Source: Pirellulaceae bacterium (GTDB lineage Bacteria; Planctomycetota; Planctomycetia; Pirellulales; Pirellulaceae). Taken from it: DNA of 40,939 bases. How positions within the stretch are numbered: position 1 is the first letter of the stretch; each line of letters starts with the position of its first letter. The notes below the pieces were generated by a model. That model did no database searches, had not been told where the DNA came from, and saw only the letters and a list, made by a program, of their open reading frames with translations. Below, piece by piece: positions 32,891 to 40,939 of this stretch. Position numbers and translations under genes: made by a program. The stretch is from positions 1 through 40,939 of the forward strand of contig JADHUC010000073.1 in the NCBI GenBank assembly GCA_016784735.1, given 5' to 3'.

Positions 32891-34329
32891 TCTCGCTTCG
32901 TCTCGTCGAACGGTTTCAACACCTCTGTTTGTGCCTCGTCAATGAAGGCAAGCGGATTGAGCACGACCTCGTCGCCTTCCTTCAGACCCGCCTTGACGAT
33001 AATGAAGGAGTCGTCGGTGTCGCCGAGCCTGAGCGAACGCCGTTTTGCTCCATCGGCCGTCTTGACCCAACAGAAGTCCCCCTCCTCAGTTTCTAACACT
33101 GCGGCGACTGGTATTGTCAGCTCGTCTTTGTGCCGATCCACGATGATTTCAACCTCGGCGCTCATTCCGGGCTTCAACCCCTCTACTGATGGAAGCTCGA
33201 TGATCGTGTCATATTTCACGACGTTTCCGGTCCACCAACCCGCCGGCCTTGTGACCGAAGCCACCGAGGAGACCTTGCCGTCAAGCGTCTTGTCCGGTAG
33301 CGTAATCCTGGCAGCCATTCCCGGCTTGATGTGGTCGACAATGGACTCGTGAATGCCGACCTTGACCTGCATCTCTGACAGGTCGGGCATCAGCAACAGG
33401 ACTTGATCCTTACGTACCGACGCACCTTTTGCGATGTCGGGTGTCTCCTTCCATTCTGCAGCCGAGGGGTGGATCACCAAGCCGCTCCTTTCGGCCTTAA
33501 TGACGCAGTACTCGAGTTCCTTTTCCGCGAGCGCGAGGCGACCCTCATCCATCTCGAGCCCCGCCTTGTCCGCTTGCAGCTTTGATTCGCTTGCGGCCAA
33601 GTTGCCCATCAGCGTCTCCCTCCGCATTTCCTTGGTGTATTTTTCCAGAACGACAAGCTGGGTCTCTACGACCTCCAGCTCCAATTCGGCTCGTCTGACC
33701 GTGAACTTGTTCCCCTCAACCTCCAATTCAGTCACATAGCCGCGGTTGAATAACTTCTCAGAATCTTCGAGCATCTTCTTGGCGAAATCTAGATTCGTCG
33801 TCTTGACTTCCAGTTCGCTCTCCAACCCTTCGCGCTCCCGTCGATAATCGCCTTCCAGGTACTTCGGGATTGCGATCTTCGCCTTCTCCACCTCAGCCAG
33901 GGATTCTTCGAGCGTGGCCCTCGATGTATGAGTATTCGTCGTTTGCAGACTGACGGCGTCTTCGATTCGCTTCGTATCCAGCCTGACCAATTCGTCGCCC
34001 GCCTTCACCTCCGTACCGCCTTCAATAACCCAGATGACGGTGTTCCAACCTCGGACTTTGCATTTGACTTCCGTATTGTTGGAACTCTCCAACATCCCTT
34101 GTTCGGTGACCGAGACAACCAAATCGCCGCGGATGATGATGTGAGTCAACTTCGCGCCGGAATCGTCTCGCGATACGGCGCCGGGTATTAACGCGGCAGC
34201 AGTCGCGATCACGCCGACAACGCCGGCGGCGAGCAGACCGCGTTTCCACCATTTGCCGTGCGAGGGGGGCTCTTGCGCAGCGGTTTGGTCTTCAGAGGCA
34301 TGTCTTTCCGAAAACAAATCAGTAGACAT
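32884..34329 (-). CDS. HlyD/MacA-type adaptor (tandem copy c)
   Basis: A 481-residue adaptor, first of the three tandem paralogs. The ATG at 34329 has GGAG 7 bases upstream, the best ribosome site of the three. It begins MSTDLFSERHASED with TM at about 31-50 (GLLAAGVVGVIATAAALIPG). GDLVVSVTEQGMLESSNNTE is followed by a coiled coil (about 115-275) and KELEYCVIKAERSGLVIHPS. Barrel strands (LLMPDLSEMQVKVGIHESI) and FCWVKTADGAKRRSLRLGD complete the fold; it ends FDETKREK with the stop inside the hairpin. It should bridge an inner-membrane permease and TolC. The gap upstream (34330-34627) carries a nested hairpin repeat and ends at TACA-N6-TACA copy 4. Confidence 0.9.
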   Translation of the reverse strand: MSTDLFSERHASEDQTAAQEPPSHGKWWKRGLLAAGVVGVIATAAALIPGAVSRDDSGAKLTHIIIRGDLVVSVTEQGMLESSNNTEVKCKVRGWNTVIWVIEGGTEVKAGDELVRLDTKRIEDAVSLQTTNTHTSRATLEESLAEVEKAKIAIPKYLEGDYRREREGLESELEVKTTNLDFAKKMLEDSEKLFNRGYVTELEVEGNKFTVRRAELELEVVETQLVVLEKYTKEMRRETLMGNLAASESKLQADKAGLEMDEGRLALAEKELEYCVIKAERSGLVIHPSAAEWKETPDIAKGASVRKDQVLLLMPDLSEMQVKVGIHESIVDHIKPGMAARITLPDKTLDGKVSSVASVTRPAGWWTGNVVKYDTIIELPSVEGLKPGMSAEVEIIVDRHKDELTIPVAAVLETEEGDFCWVKTADGAKRRSLRLGDTDDSFIIVKAGLKEGDEVVLNPLAFIDEAQTEVLKPFDETKREK

Positions 34330-34375
34330 GGTCAGTCTCCGTCACGAACCTGAATCGCTTGTTGTCGAGTCGTTG

Positions 34376-34507
34376 GTTGGACAGTGCCGCTTGGGCGCAC
34401 ATTCCGTGAATTCACTAGCCCGACGCGCCAGCGAGGGATCTGCCGTAACGATGTTCCCTCGCTGGCGCTTCGGGCTGCTGTGGGACGCCAACGTGGCGCT
34501 GTCCAAC
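34376..34507. repeat. Nested inverted repeat upstream of adaptor c
   Basis: Inner arms 34417-34438 and 34455-34476 (AGCCCGAxGCGCCAGCGAGG) pair at 21 of 22. Outer arms 34376-34390 and 34493-34507 pair at 13 of 15. It sits in the 298-base gap between TolC 2 and adaptor c, which otherwise shows no gene. It could be the transcription boundary between them. Confidence 0.82.
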
Positions 34508-34623
34508 GGGGTTGAACGAACTGGTCCGCCAGGGCTTGGGCTCAAGAAGAACACCATAACTTGCCCGATAGACCATTGTACCAGCAACGGTGCGGCTTGT
34601 CCTGTTGCGATTCGGTATCGGAA

Positions 34624-34639
34624 TGTATCAGTTTGTATC
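34624..34639. promoter_or_regulatory. TACA-N6-TACA site (RstA-box-like), copy 4
   Basis: Present in opposite orientation to the other three copies (plus strand TGTATCAGTTTGTATC). It overlaps the stop codon of TolC 2 (TGA at 34630-34628) and is about 295 bases upstream of adaptor c. Confidence 0.35.
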
Positions 34640-37294
34640 CGAGACGTTCGCGGTGGCGTGTGGTACATCCGAGTCCTGCGGAAGGAATCGCACCAGCTCG
34701 ATCCAATCGGCCGGAAGCGGTGGTGGCGGGGGAAGCTCCTCCAGATCGGGATCCTCACCATCCAAGCCCTCGTCCGGGCTGGAGCTCGTCGGTGAGTCCG
34801 GAATCCACCTGCCTTCGTCATCCAACACCATGATGCCCAGTTCGCGGTCTAATCGCATTTTGGCGGCATAGTAGTTGAGCCAGGCGCTTAAGAGGGCGTT
34901 CTGCGAGGTGCGCAAGGCACCCAGCGCCTCCAGCAGATCCCTCGCTGCGGTTCGTCCAAATTGAGCCGGTGGTCGTCCCGGCTGCGGGGGCACCACAGGC
35001 TCATCAAGCTGTAATCGGTTCAGATTGACACGCCGAATCGCGATCACGACCGAGCGCCGCTGAATCTCCAGGTCCATACGAAGCTGCTCGATCTGTCGAA
35101 GCAGCCCGCGGAGTCCACCATGGAGCGAGTCACATGACTGGATGAAGGCGCGACGATTTCGTTGGTAGTCGATCAGTGACTGACGATAGTCGTTCCGCTC
35201 CAGCAATCGAGTGAAGGGCGCGTCGAATTCCATTCCCAGACGCATGGTCCCGGCTGGGGCGCGAAAACTTACCGGATTGTTTCGCGCCGTTCGAATATCA
35301 CCACTCGCGGTGACATTCAATACCGACTGCAGAGCGTCGGCGTTGATTTGGATCGACCGCCAACTATCCACCAGTGCCGCCCGCCCATTCATGAAGTCCA
35401 TACGATTGGCAAGGGCGGTTCTGAATGCCTCATGGGAGTCCATTTCGATTGTCTCGACGCTCACGGTTTCCAGGCGGGCACGCGCCTGAACGAGGACGGA
35501 GCCCTGAACGATGCGCTGGAGGTTACCGAGCCAGACGACGCTCTCTTGCCGGGTGACCTTCTTGATTTGCTCAGAGAGTTCGTCAGTCAGCGTTGTCAGG
35601 TCGCCGTCCGAAAGCTCGAACTGCTGTGCCGAGTCTGCCAGTCCTTCACGGAGTGGCCCCCCGTCTTCTGCGGCGAGACGACAGAAGCCCCCGAGCCAAG
35701 TGACGAGGTCGCGGACAGTGTCGTCCTTAGCTTGCTCAGAGAGTCTGTCCCGAAGTGTACCCAGGTTGGCCTCGGCCTCCTCGAACCGCTGTTCCAGGTC
35801 CGCCAATCCTCCGTGAAGTTGTTCTCTGTCCTGTTGGAACAGAGTCCTTTCCTCGTCCGTCATCGTTCGTTCGCGAGCCGGCACCGCCTCCTCCAAGCGA
35901 ATGAGGTCCGGCTGCACATCATCCAGTTGGCGCCGAACCGGATCGACAAGCTCGGATGCCTCTGTCAGGATCTGACGAATCGGTTCGACGCCCACGTCGA
36001 CCGGAAGGTCGCCAAGACGAACTTGCAGTTCGATAATCGAGTCCTCGATCGCGGTTGCCTCGCGAGAGACCAGTTGAAACTGACGAATCAGACTATCATC
36101 CAGTTCAATGGGCAGATCCGGCGGCAAACCAAGCGTGCCCATCTTGTAGCCATCCAGCAACTCTTGGAAGAGATTGTTGAGGACCAGCAAGGCGGCTCGA
36201 TCGAACTCAATTCTCTGCCGAAGCTGGTCGACTTGCTCCAGGTTGATCGCGCCCATTTCTAGATAGGCTTCCAGCCGCGCCAGAGACTGCCCTTGAAGGC
36301 TGAGGTTGTCCTCGGCGTTGCGCTTCTGTTGGAGCGTTCGTAATAGACCGATATAGCCGCCGACGCCACCCGCACCGGCGACATTGATAAACGTGCCACC
36401 GCCGCCCCGCCGCGGTCCGGCGACCCCCAGATCGCCAATTGCGACTCGCGTATAGAAGCCCTGGCGGTATTGATAGTAGGCACGCAGGTTGGCAAGCAAA
36501 GCGCGTTCCGCGTTTGTCAATTGCTCTAACGCAATGTCGCGACCGGCGCCACGAAGCAACGGTTGAACCAGGCTGAAATTGACAATCGAGGAGGCAAAGT
36601 TCGTATCGGATCCGGTGAATTCGAATACAAACGAATTGGCAAAACCAACCAGAACTTCGCCTGCTGTGGCAAAGCGGCGATTAAGCTGGGCGTCTGTGTC
36701 GAGCGCCAGCGTGTTGCTCTCGCCCAAAAGACGGCCGCGGTGATCATACGTGTCGTTGTGGCCGCCGAAAAACTGCGTGTCCAGCCGAAATCGTTCCCTG
36801 CTGACGTCCAGTGCGGACAGATAAAGGGTTTCCAATTGGTCCTGGCGGGTCGGTGCGTGCATGTGGGCAAGCTTGAGCGCGGAGTTGACGTCGAGTTTGA
36901 CTGCGCCATCTTCGCTGAGTTCGACATAGTCGCCCAGCGCCTCGCGCCATGCTGGGTTTTCCAGCTCGATCCGATCACCGTTGTTATGCCAGTGCTTCCA
37001 GCCCCTTTTTCCATCCACGCAATGCATGTATTGGTGCGAGGAAGGATCGTCCGCGGGCATCGGAGGACGATCTGGATCGTAGGGATCAAAGTACCGACTG
37101 CGCGGGTCGATCTCGATGCTGTAATCAGCCACGCACCATCGCGGATCTACGTTCTTCTCGGCGATAGCATCGTACGCCTCGCCGTCCGCCTGAAGTCGGT
37201 ATCTGGTGCGCGAGCATCCGTTGACTGCTACAGCCGCGCATGCGAGTACGAGGACGGACATCCAAGCCGGATGAGGTCTGGAGGAGGCTCGCAT
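34628..37294 (-). CDS. TolC-family outer-membrane lipoprotein with coiled-coil insertion (second copy)
   Basis: 888 residues from the ATG at 37294, chosen because a lipoprotein signal follows (WMSVLVLACAAVAVNGC); the frame is open to 37429 and Met at 37351 is an alternative. No start has an obvious ribosome site. The mature N-terminus has EIDPRSRYFDPYDPDRPPMP, matching TolC 1. The first TolC repeat (VKLDVNSALKLAHMHAPTRQ, then FSLVQPLLRGAGRDIALEQL) is split from the second (HEAFRTALANRMDFMNGRAAL) by a charged helical insert at about 445-605 containing an internal duplication (LADLEQRF...WLGGF and LADSAQQF...WLGNL). A Gly-rich run (RRGGGGTFINVAGAGGVGG) lies in the first half. It probably forms the channel for the adaptors encoded downstream. 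Its stop lies in a TACA repeat. Confidence 0.87.
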   Translation of the reverse strand: MRASSRPHPAWMSVLVLACAAVAVNGCSRTRYRLQADGEAYDAIAEKNVDPRWCVADYSIEIDPRSRYFDPYDPDRPPMPADDPSSHQYMHCVDGKRGWKHWHNNGDRIELENPAWREALGDYVELSEDGAVKLDVNSALKLAHMHAPTRQDQLETLYLSALDVSRERFRLDTQFFGGHNDTYDHRGRLLGESNTLALDTDAQLNRRFATAGEVLVGFANSFVFEFTGSDTNFASSIVNFSLVQPLLRGAGRDIALEQLTNAERALLANLRAYYQYRQGFYTRVAIGDLGVAGPRRGGGGTFINVAGAGGVGGYIGLLRTLQQKRNAEDNLSLQGQSLARLEAYLEMGAINLEQVDQLRQRIEFDRAALLVLNNLFQELLDGYKMGTLGLPPDLPIELDDSLIRQFQLVSREATAIEDSIIELQVRLGDLPVDVGVEPIRQILTEASELVDPVRRQLDDVQPDLIRLEEAVPARERTMTDEERTLFQQDREQLHGGLADLEQRFEEAEANLGTLRDRLSEQAKDDTVRDLVTWLGGFCRLAAEDGGPLREGLADSAQQFELSDGDLTTLTDELSEQIKKVTRQESVVWLGNLQRIVQGSVLVQARARLETVSVETIEMDSHEAFRTALANRMDFMNGRAALVDSWRSIQINADALQSVLNVTASGDIRTARNNPVSFRAPAGTMRLGMEFDAPFTRLLERNDYRQSLIDYQRNRRAFIQSCDSLHGGLRGLLRQIEQLRMDLEIQRRSVVIAIRRVNLNRLQLDEPVVPPQPGRPPAQFGRTAARDLLEALGALRTSQNALLSAWLNYYAAKMRLDRELGIMVLDDEGRWIPDSPTSSSPDEGLDGEDPDLEELPPPPPLPADWIELVRFLPQDSDVPHATANVSDTN

Positions 37295-37502
37295 TGATGT
37301 GATTTCGTTGACCCGATCGGAGGCTCGACACTCGGGCCGTGAAAGGTGCATACCGTTCCACTTGGTTCCTCCGTCAATTTGTAATCGTAATGCGGAACGT
37401 GCGTTCTTTAACGTTTCTACCGAATCCACAAAACGCGCAAACTAGGCAACTGAGCGAAGGCGCAAATCCACTTCGTCGAGAGCCCCTGAGAATCGACGAG
37501 CG

Positions 37503-37534
37503 TTGCGTCAGGTGTGGCGTTCGTTCTATACAAT
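37503..37534 (+). promoter_or_regulatory. Candidate sigma70 promoter of the amidohydrolase gene
   Basis: TTGCGT at 37503-37508, an 18-base spacer, and TATACAAT at 37527-37534, about 40 bases before the ATG at 37574. It lies in the 279-base divergent gap between TolC 2 and the amidohydrolase. No clear TolC 2 promoter was found. Confidence 0.4.
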
Positions 37535-37573
37535 GACGAACCTACACCATTTACGCGCAGAAAGGCACGACCG

Positions 37574-39001
37574 ATGTTGCAGCAGAATCGATGTTGGCTG
37601 AGTGGAATTGCCGTCGCAGGGCTTGTGCTAGCTGGCCTAACGTGTCGTCCGGCAACAGCACAGGAGGTAGCCGAACTCATTCCCGAGTACGAGTCCTACG
37701 CGGAGGCCGATTTCGTCAGTGCCAGTCGAGGCACTGTCAAAGCCAAGATGTTGGGCAGCAAGGGGTGGTACCTTGCGATCGAAGCGCCACCCGGGGAATC
37801 TCCCAGCCGCGTTACGCTGAACGCGAAGGACCAAAAGGTCTTGCGACTGCTGGCGCTTCGCGGCGGTGGTCGGCGTTTGGTGCAGAAGGGTGATTCCATT
37901 GATGTCATTGTCCCGGCGGACGGCGTGGGCTGGTTCTTCTTGTACGCTCCGTTCCCCGACGTGTCGGTCTACGATTATCAGCCAAAGACGCTCTTCAAAC
38001 TGGCCGACAACACTCCCGCAAAGGCCAAGTATCCGGTGGTCGACATTCATGTGCACTTGGCGTTGGCGTCACCGGAAGAGCGATTGAAGATCATGGACGC
38101 AGTCGGTGTCGCCCTGGTTATCGACTCGCCGCTAGGGACGGCGACCGAATTCAGCTACCGGCGATTCGAGGAAAAGTACCCCGACCGATTCTTGACGTTT
38201 GGCAACGTCAATTTCTCGACGCGTTTCGACGAGGAGTTCCCCGGCGACGTGATCGCCAAGCTGGAATCCGATGCAAGCTCGATGGGGGTACCGGGAGTTT
38301 CCGAGGTGATCGACAAAGGATCGGGAGTATACGGACACGCACTGGTGCCCGAGCCGCGAGGGAACGTCTACGTGGACGACGATCGAATGATGCCGCTCTG
38401 GCGCAGCGCGGCCCGGTTGAAGCTCCCTGTGCTGTTGCACGTGGCGGAGCCAATCTGGTTCTACGAACCGATCGACGGCGACCACGAGTTTCTCCGGAGT
38501 CAGGCGTTCGGCTTTCGCTGGAGTCTTGCCGGAACGGACGTGCTTTCCAGAGATGAAATGATGCGCCGCCGCGACCGGATCATGGAAGAGATTCCCGATT
38601 TGGTGGTCATCGGTGCTCACATGGGGCACCTGGAAGACGACTTGGCCCGACTCGGAGAGACCCTCGACAAACATCCCAACTTCTATGTCGAGATGGGCGT
38701 GCGACACGCGTACTTGGGCGTCCAGCCACACACCGCTCGGAAGTTCCACATCAAGTACCAGGACCGCATCCTCTTCGGGCAAGACGGCGCACTGAACGCT
38801 TGGCAATATCGCCAGTATTTCCGTTTCATGGAGACCGACGACGACCAGATCGCGATTCGGTTCTGGGAACCGAAACTCTACGGTCTCAACCTGCCCGACG
38901 AAGTGCTGAAGAAGATCTACTACGGCAACGCTTCTCGTCTGTTTCCCAAAGTCAAGGAGAAGTTGCTCAAGCTACACCCCAATCTCGATTTCCCCGAATA
39001 G
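37574..39001 (+). CDS. Secreted amidohydrolase (amidohydrolase-2 family, TIM-barrel metal hydrolase)
   Basis: 475 residues from the ATG at 37574, which has AAAGG about 8 bases upstream and a signal peptide (CWLSGIAVAGLVLAGLTCRPATAQ). The frame is open 60 bases further up but without export features. After an N-terminal beta-sandwich of about 120 residues come the family metal-binding motifs: VVDIHVHL near 155, LLHVAEP near 288, VIGAHMGHL near 347 and the C-terminal acid in LFGQDG near 400. The GNASRLFP ending is typical of PF04909 enzymes, which hydrolyse or decarboxylate ring and amide compounds. The substrate is unknown. It is monocistronic, divergent from the efflux cluster. Confidence 0.88.
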   Translation: MLQQNRCWLSGIAVAGLVLAGLTCRPATAQEVAELIPEYESYAEADFVSASRGTVKAKMLGSKGWYLAIEAPPGESPSRVTLNAKDQKVLRLLALRGGGRRLVQKGDSIDVIVPADGVGWFFLYAPFPDVSVYDYQPKTLFKLADNTPAKAKYPVVDIHVHLALASPEERLKIMDAVGVALVIDSPLGTATEFSYRRFEEKYPDRFLTFGNVNFSTRFDEEFPGDVIAKLESDASSMGVPGVSEVIDKGSGVYGHALVPEPRGNVYVDDDRMMPLWRSAARLKLPVLLHVAEPIWFYEPIDGDHEFLRSQAFGFRWSLAGTDVLSRDEMMRRRDRIMEEIPDLVVIGAHMGHLEDDLARLGETLDKHPNFYVEMGVRHAYLGVQPHTARKFHIKYQDRILFGQDGALNAWQYRQYFRFMETDDDQIAIRFWEPKLYGLNLPDEVLKKIYYGNASRLFPKVKEKLLKLHPNLDFPE

Positions 39002-39032
39002 GCAAGCGCACCCAAATGGCGTACCAGAGGTC

Positions 39033-39087
39033 AGGGACTGTCCCGATTTTCGCGCAGGCTTTGCGGAGCGAAAATGGGACCGTCCCC
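39033..39087. repeat. GGGAC(T/G)GTCCC-ATTTTCGC inverted repeat between convergent genes
   Basis: Arms 39033-39053 and 39068-39087 pair with one bulge and one mismatch around a 14-base loop. It lies in the 125-base gap between the amidohydrolase and DUF4091 stops, so it may terminate transcription both ways, though no T-tract is present. Confidence 0.7.
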
Positions 39088-39126
39088 TTCACGCCCGCCG
39101 CCGGGATATCGCCCAACTGTGGATTC

Positions 39127-40938
39127 TTATCCTCTCCGCTTACCCAACGCCTCGATAGCCTCGGCCACGGCGCGTCGGCGCTCGTAGATCGGCGTGGCAT
39201 CGGTCGCAAACGTAGTCATGTCCGTGGCAATCGCAGCGGGCACTTCAAGTAGTGCTTCGTAACGCCGAGCCTCCTCGGCCGATAACTGACTACGATTCTT
39301 CTCCACCAGCTCTCGCAGCAGGTACAGGTATTCGTAGTCTTCCACCCCCTCGCGAATCATCTCCCAACGGATGCTGGAAACAGGCGGAGCGATCACGGGT
39401 TCCGAACCGGACTTGCCCGGCACGGCCGCGGCCAACGGCGGATAGATGAATCGGCCATCGCCGTTGCCCCAGTAGCGGCGGACTCCGCGCGGCGTCGAAT
39501 AGCCGCTGACGTAGCCCATCGGGTCTTCGTAAGGATTCTGCGGCTCGTCGGGGAAGGCGGCGCTGGACGTCCAGTAGTTCGATTGCCACACCAGCGTTCC
39601 GACGATCTTACGCTGCCACGTCTGCCAGTGCCAAACGCGCAGTTCGGTGGCCGGATGGTCGATGAACAACGTGCAATACGGCGCCTTGGGCCCGGTGCAC
39701 ACGTACCACCAGAAACGCTCGCCGTGGACGCGCCGCTTCTCGGCCTCGTTGTGGTCATAGCTGGAGCTGACGGGACACCAGACATCGACCGATCCGGCCA
39801 GCACGTTGTCGGCCGGCTCTTCGGTCAGCATCCGTCGCAATCCCGGAGCGTATCGTTTCAAGCGGCGCATGCCGCCGGCCACAAACTCGTAATCTCGCGG
39901 CGCCGGTTCGTCGAACCAGTAGACGTAAGCCATGTCCAGCCATCCCTTGTCGCGCAGGTGCTTCTCAAGCTGACCCACGTAGTTGGAAAACATGGCTTGA
40001 TACTCCGGCGTCTCTTCGTCAAACGCACCGATTTTGGGCGCGTGACGGCTGTGGAACGTACCGCCGCCCATTCCTTGGATCGGCAAACGGTAACCCGTGA
40101 AACCGTACTGCTCGACGGCATGCTCCATCGCGCGGTCGAACGCACTGAAGTCGACCTCCGCTCGCGGCGGATCTTGGTCGGAGAGGAACTTGACGCGAAT
40201 CGGATCCAGCGGCGTTGGGTCGTACGGACTGATGCGGTGCTCGGCAAACGACTGGAGGTACAAATCCAGCACCTGGCGCTTGTCCGCTTCGGTCTTCAGC
40301 CCGTGATAACGAAAGATGTTGCCGACGCTAAAACCGTAATTTGTCTCCAAGTGGTTTCGCTTCGGCAGCGCAAAATCCCATACGTGCAGCCGCAACGGAA
40401 TCTGCGCGGAGAAACCCTTCGCGCTCAAAGAAACATGGCCCGCGTAGTCGCCGGGCTCCGCGTCCGGCGGCACATGAACCAACACCCACAAAGGCTGATT
40501 CTGCCCGGCCGCCACGTTGATCGGCTCGTCCAACGGCGGCAGCGCGTCGGGCCACCATTCGCGTATGCCGGTCTGATCGGTCGGATGATGAACAAAGTGG
40601 TAGTAGACCTGCAGGATGCGGATACTATCCGCGGGAATCGTCGCGCCACCCGGACCGACCAACGAACTGGCTCTGGCCACAAGGCCCACAAGCGGCTCGG
40701 TGGGCCGGACGATGATCTGCACGGCTTCGTGGTCATGCCGAGCGGCCTCGAATTGCACGGCCGGCGACGACGCCTCAGGCAGCGCTCGACGACGAGGCAC
40801 CTTGTGCGTCGCATCGCACCACCACACAGCCGTGTCGCCCGTGATCCCTTCAATTCGCTGGCCGTAGTCGGTGCGGTAGAAGTCCGGGACAGAGATTGTC
40901 AGCTTGGCCGCGGATACGGAACCGTCGGCAGCAACCAC
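39127..40938 (-). CDS. DUF4091 glycoside-hydrolase-like protein, 5' end cut by window edge
   Basis: 603 residues are visible, and the true N-terminus lies beyond the right edge: the first codons (a GTG at 40938) are mid-domain beta-strand sequence, not a signal peptide. A beta-sandwich region (about 55-195, HDHEAVQIIVRPTEPLVGL, then PGDYAGHVSLSAKGFSAQIP) precedes a TIM-barrel-like part (NHLETNYGFSVGNIFRYHG; YVYWFDEPAPRDYEF with a possible catalytic acid pair). The DUF4091 C-terminus follows (WYVCTGPKAPYCTLFIDHPA, then SIRWEMIREGVEDYEYLYLL). Related proteins include alpha-N-acetylgalactosaminidase-like and other uncharacterised glycosidases. It faces the amidohydrolase and is probably part of another saccharide-related operon to the right. 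Confidence 0.85.
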   Translation of the reverse strand: MVAADGSVSAAKLTISVPDFYRTDYGQRIEGITGDTAVWWCDATHKVPRRRALPEASSPAVQFEAARHDHEAVQIIVRPTEPLVGLVARASSLVGPGGATIPADSIRILQVYYHFVHHPTDQTGIREWWPDALPPLDEPINVAAGQNQPLWVLVHVPPDAEPGDYAGHVSLSAKGFSAQIPLRLHVWDFALPKRNHLETNYGFSVGNIFRYHGLKTEADKRQVLDLYLQSFAEHRISPYDPTPLDPIRVKFLSDQDPPRAEVDFSAFDRAMEHAVEQYGFTGYRLPIQGMGGGTFHSRHAPKIGAFDEETPEYQAMFSNYVGQLEKHLRDKGWLDMAYVYWFDEPAPRDYEFVAGGMRRLKRYAPGLRRMLTEEPADNVLAGSVDVWCPVSSSYDHNEAEKRRVHGERFWWYVCTGPKAPYCTLFIDHPATELRVWHWQTWQRKIVGTLVWQSNYWTSSAAFPDEPQNPYEDPMGYVSGYSTPRGVRRYWGNGDGRFIYPPLAAAVPGKSGSEPVIAPPVSSIRWEMIREGVEDYEYLYLLRELVEKNRSQLSAEEARRYEALLEVPAAIATDMTTFATDATPIYERRRAVAEAIEALGKRRG

Positions 40939-40939
40939 C

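Noticed and set aside
31336..33096. 586-codon plus-strand frame
   Set aside because: Long but antisense to adaptors b and c, which have clear families; it also reads through both hairpins.

Overview
The window looks like chromosomal DNA of a Planctomycetota bacterium (Pirellulales-like), probably environmental. This is inferred from gene content, since no rRNA or other marker gene is present: a DUF4838 protein, DUF1080 (3-keto-glycoside hydrolase) and Gfo/Idh/MocA proteins, secreted PQQ-type beta-propellers including one fused to a methyltransferase-like domain, EF-hands attached to unrelated proteins, DUF4091, a BlaR1/M56 peptidase remnant, and many GC-rich inverted repeats between genes. 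No tRNA, rRNA, CRISPR array or transposase was recognised.

Left part (1-14,900, all minus strand): a saccharide-degradation locus. A probable operon reads from position 14,878 to 3,966: Gfo/Idh/MocA oxidoreductase, double-DUF1080 protein, methyltransferase-like/PQQ fusion, PQQ propeller, PQQ propeller with EF-hands, and alpha/beta hydrolase (esterase). The last five genes are separated by only 9-23 bases. Downstream lie a DUF4838 (GH67-like N-terminus plus CBM9-like C-terminus) protein with its own promoter candidate and a GH84-like beta-N-acetylglucosaminidase that runs off the left edge. The set fits oxidation of sugars to 3-keto-glycosides, their hydrolysis, deacylation and hexosamine release outside the cytoplasm.

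Middle (14,900-20,900): a 710-base region packed with hairpins; a 5'-truncated M56 peptidase carrying seven short helical repeats; a TolB-like propeller; and an RstA/RstB-like two-component pair with overlapping stop and start codons (ATGA).

Right part (21,100-37,300): an efflux cluster with two lipoprotein-like TolC proteins at its two ends, two MacB-type permeases without ATPase domains, four HlyD/MacA-type adaptors (three of them tandem paralogs, one with C-terminal EF-hands) and a small two-helix membrane protein. No ATPase gene is visible. Four TACA-N6-TACA sequences, resembling the E. coli RstA box, lie upstream of minus-strand transcription units, including the two-component pair itself, two adaptor units and the sugar operon. 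They may link the kinase/regulator pair to efflux and sugar genes, or they may be a dispersed repeat.

Far right (37,500-40,939): a plus-strand amidohydrolase with its own promoter candidate, convergent with a 5'-incomplete DUF4091 protein; a hairpin repeat lies between them.
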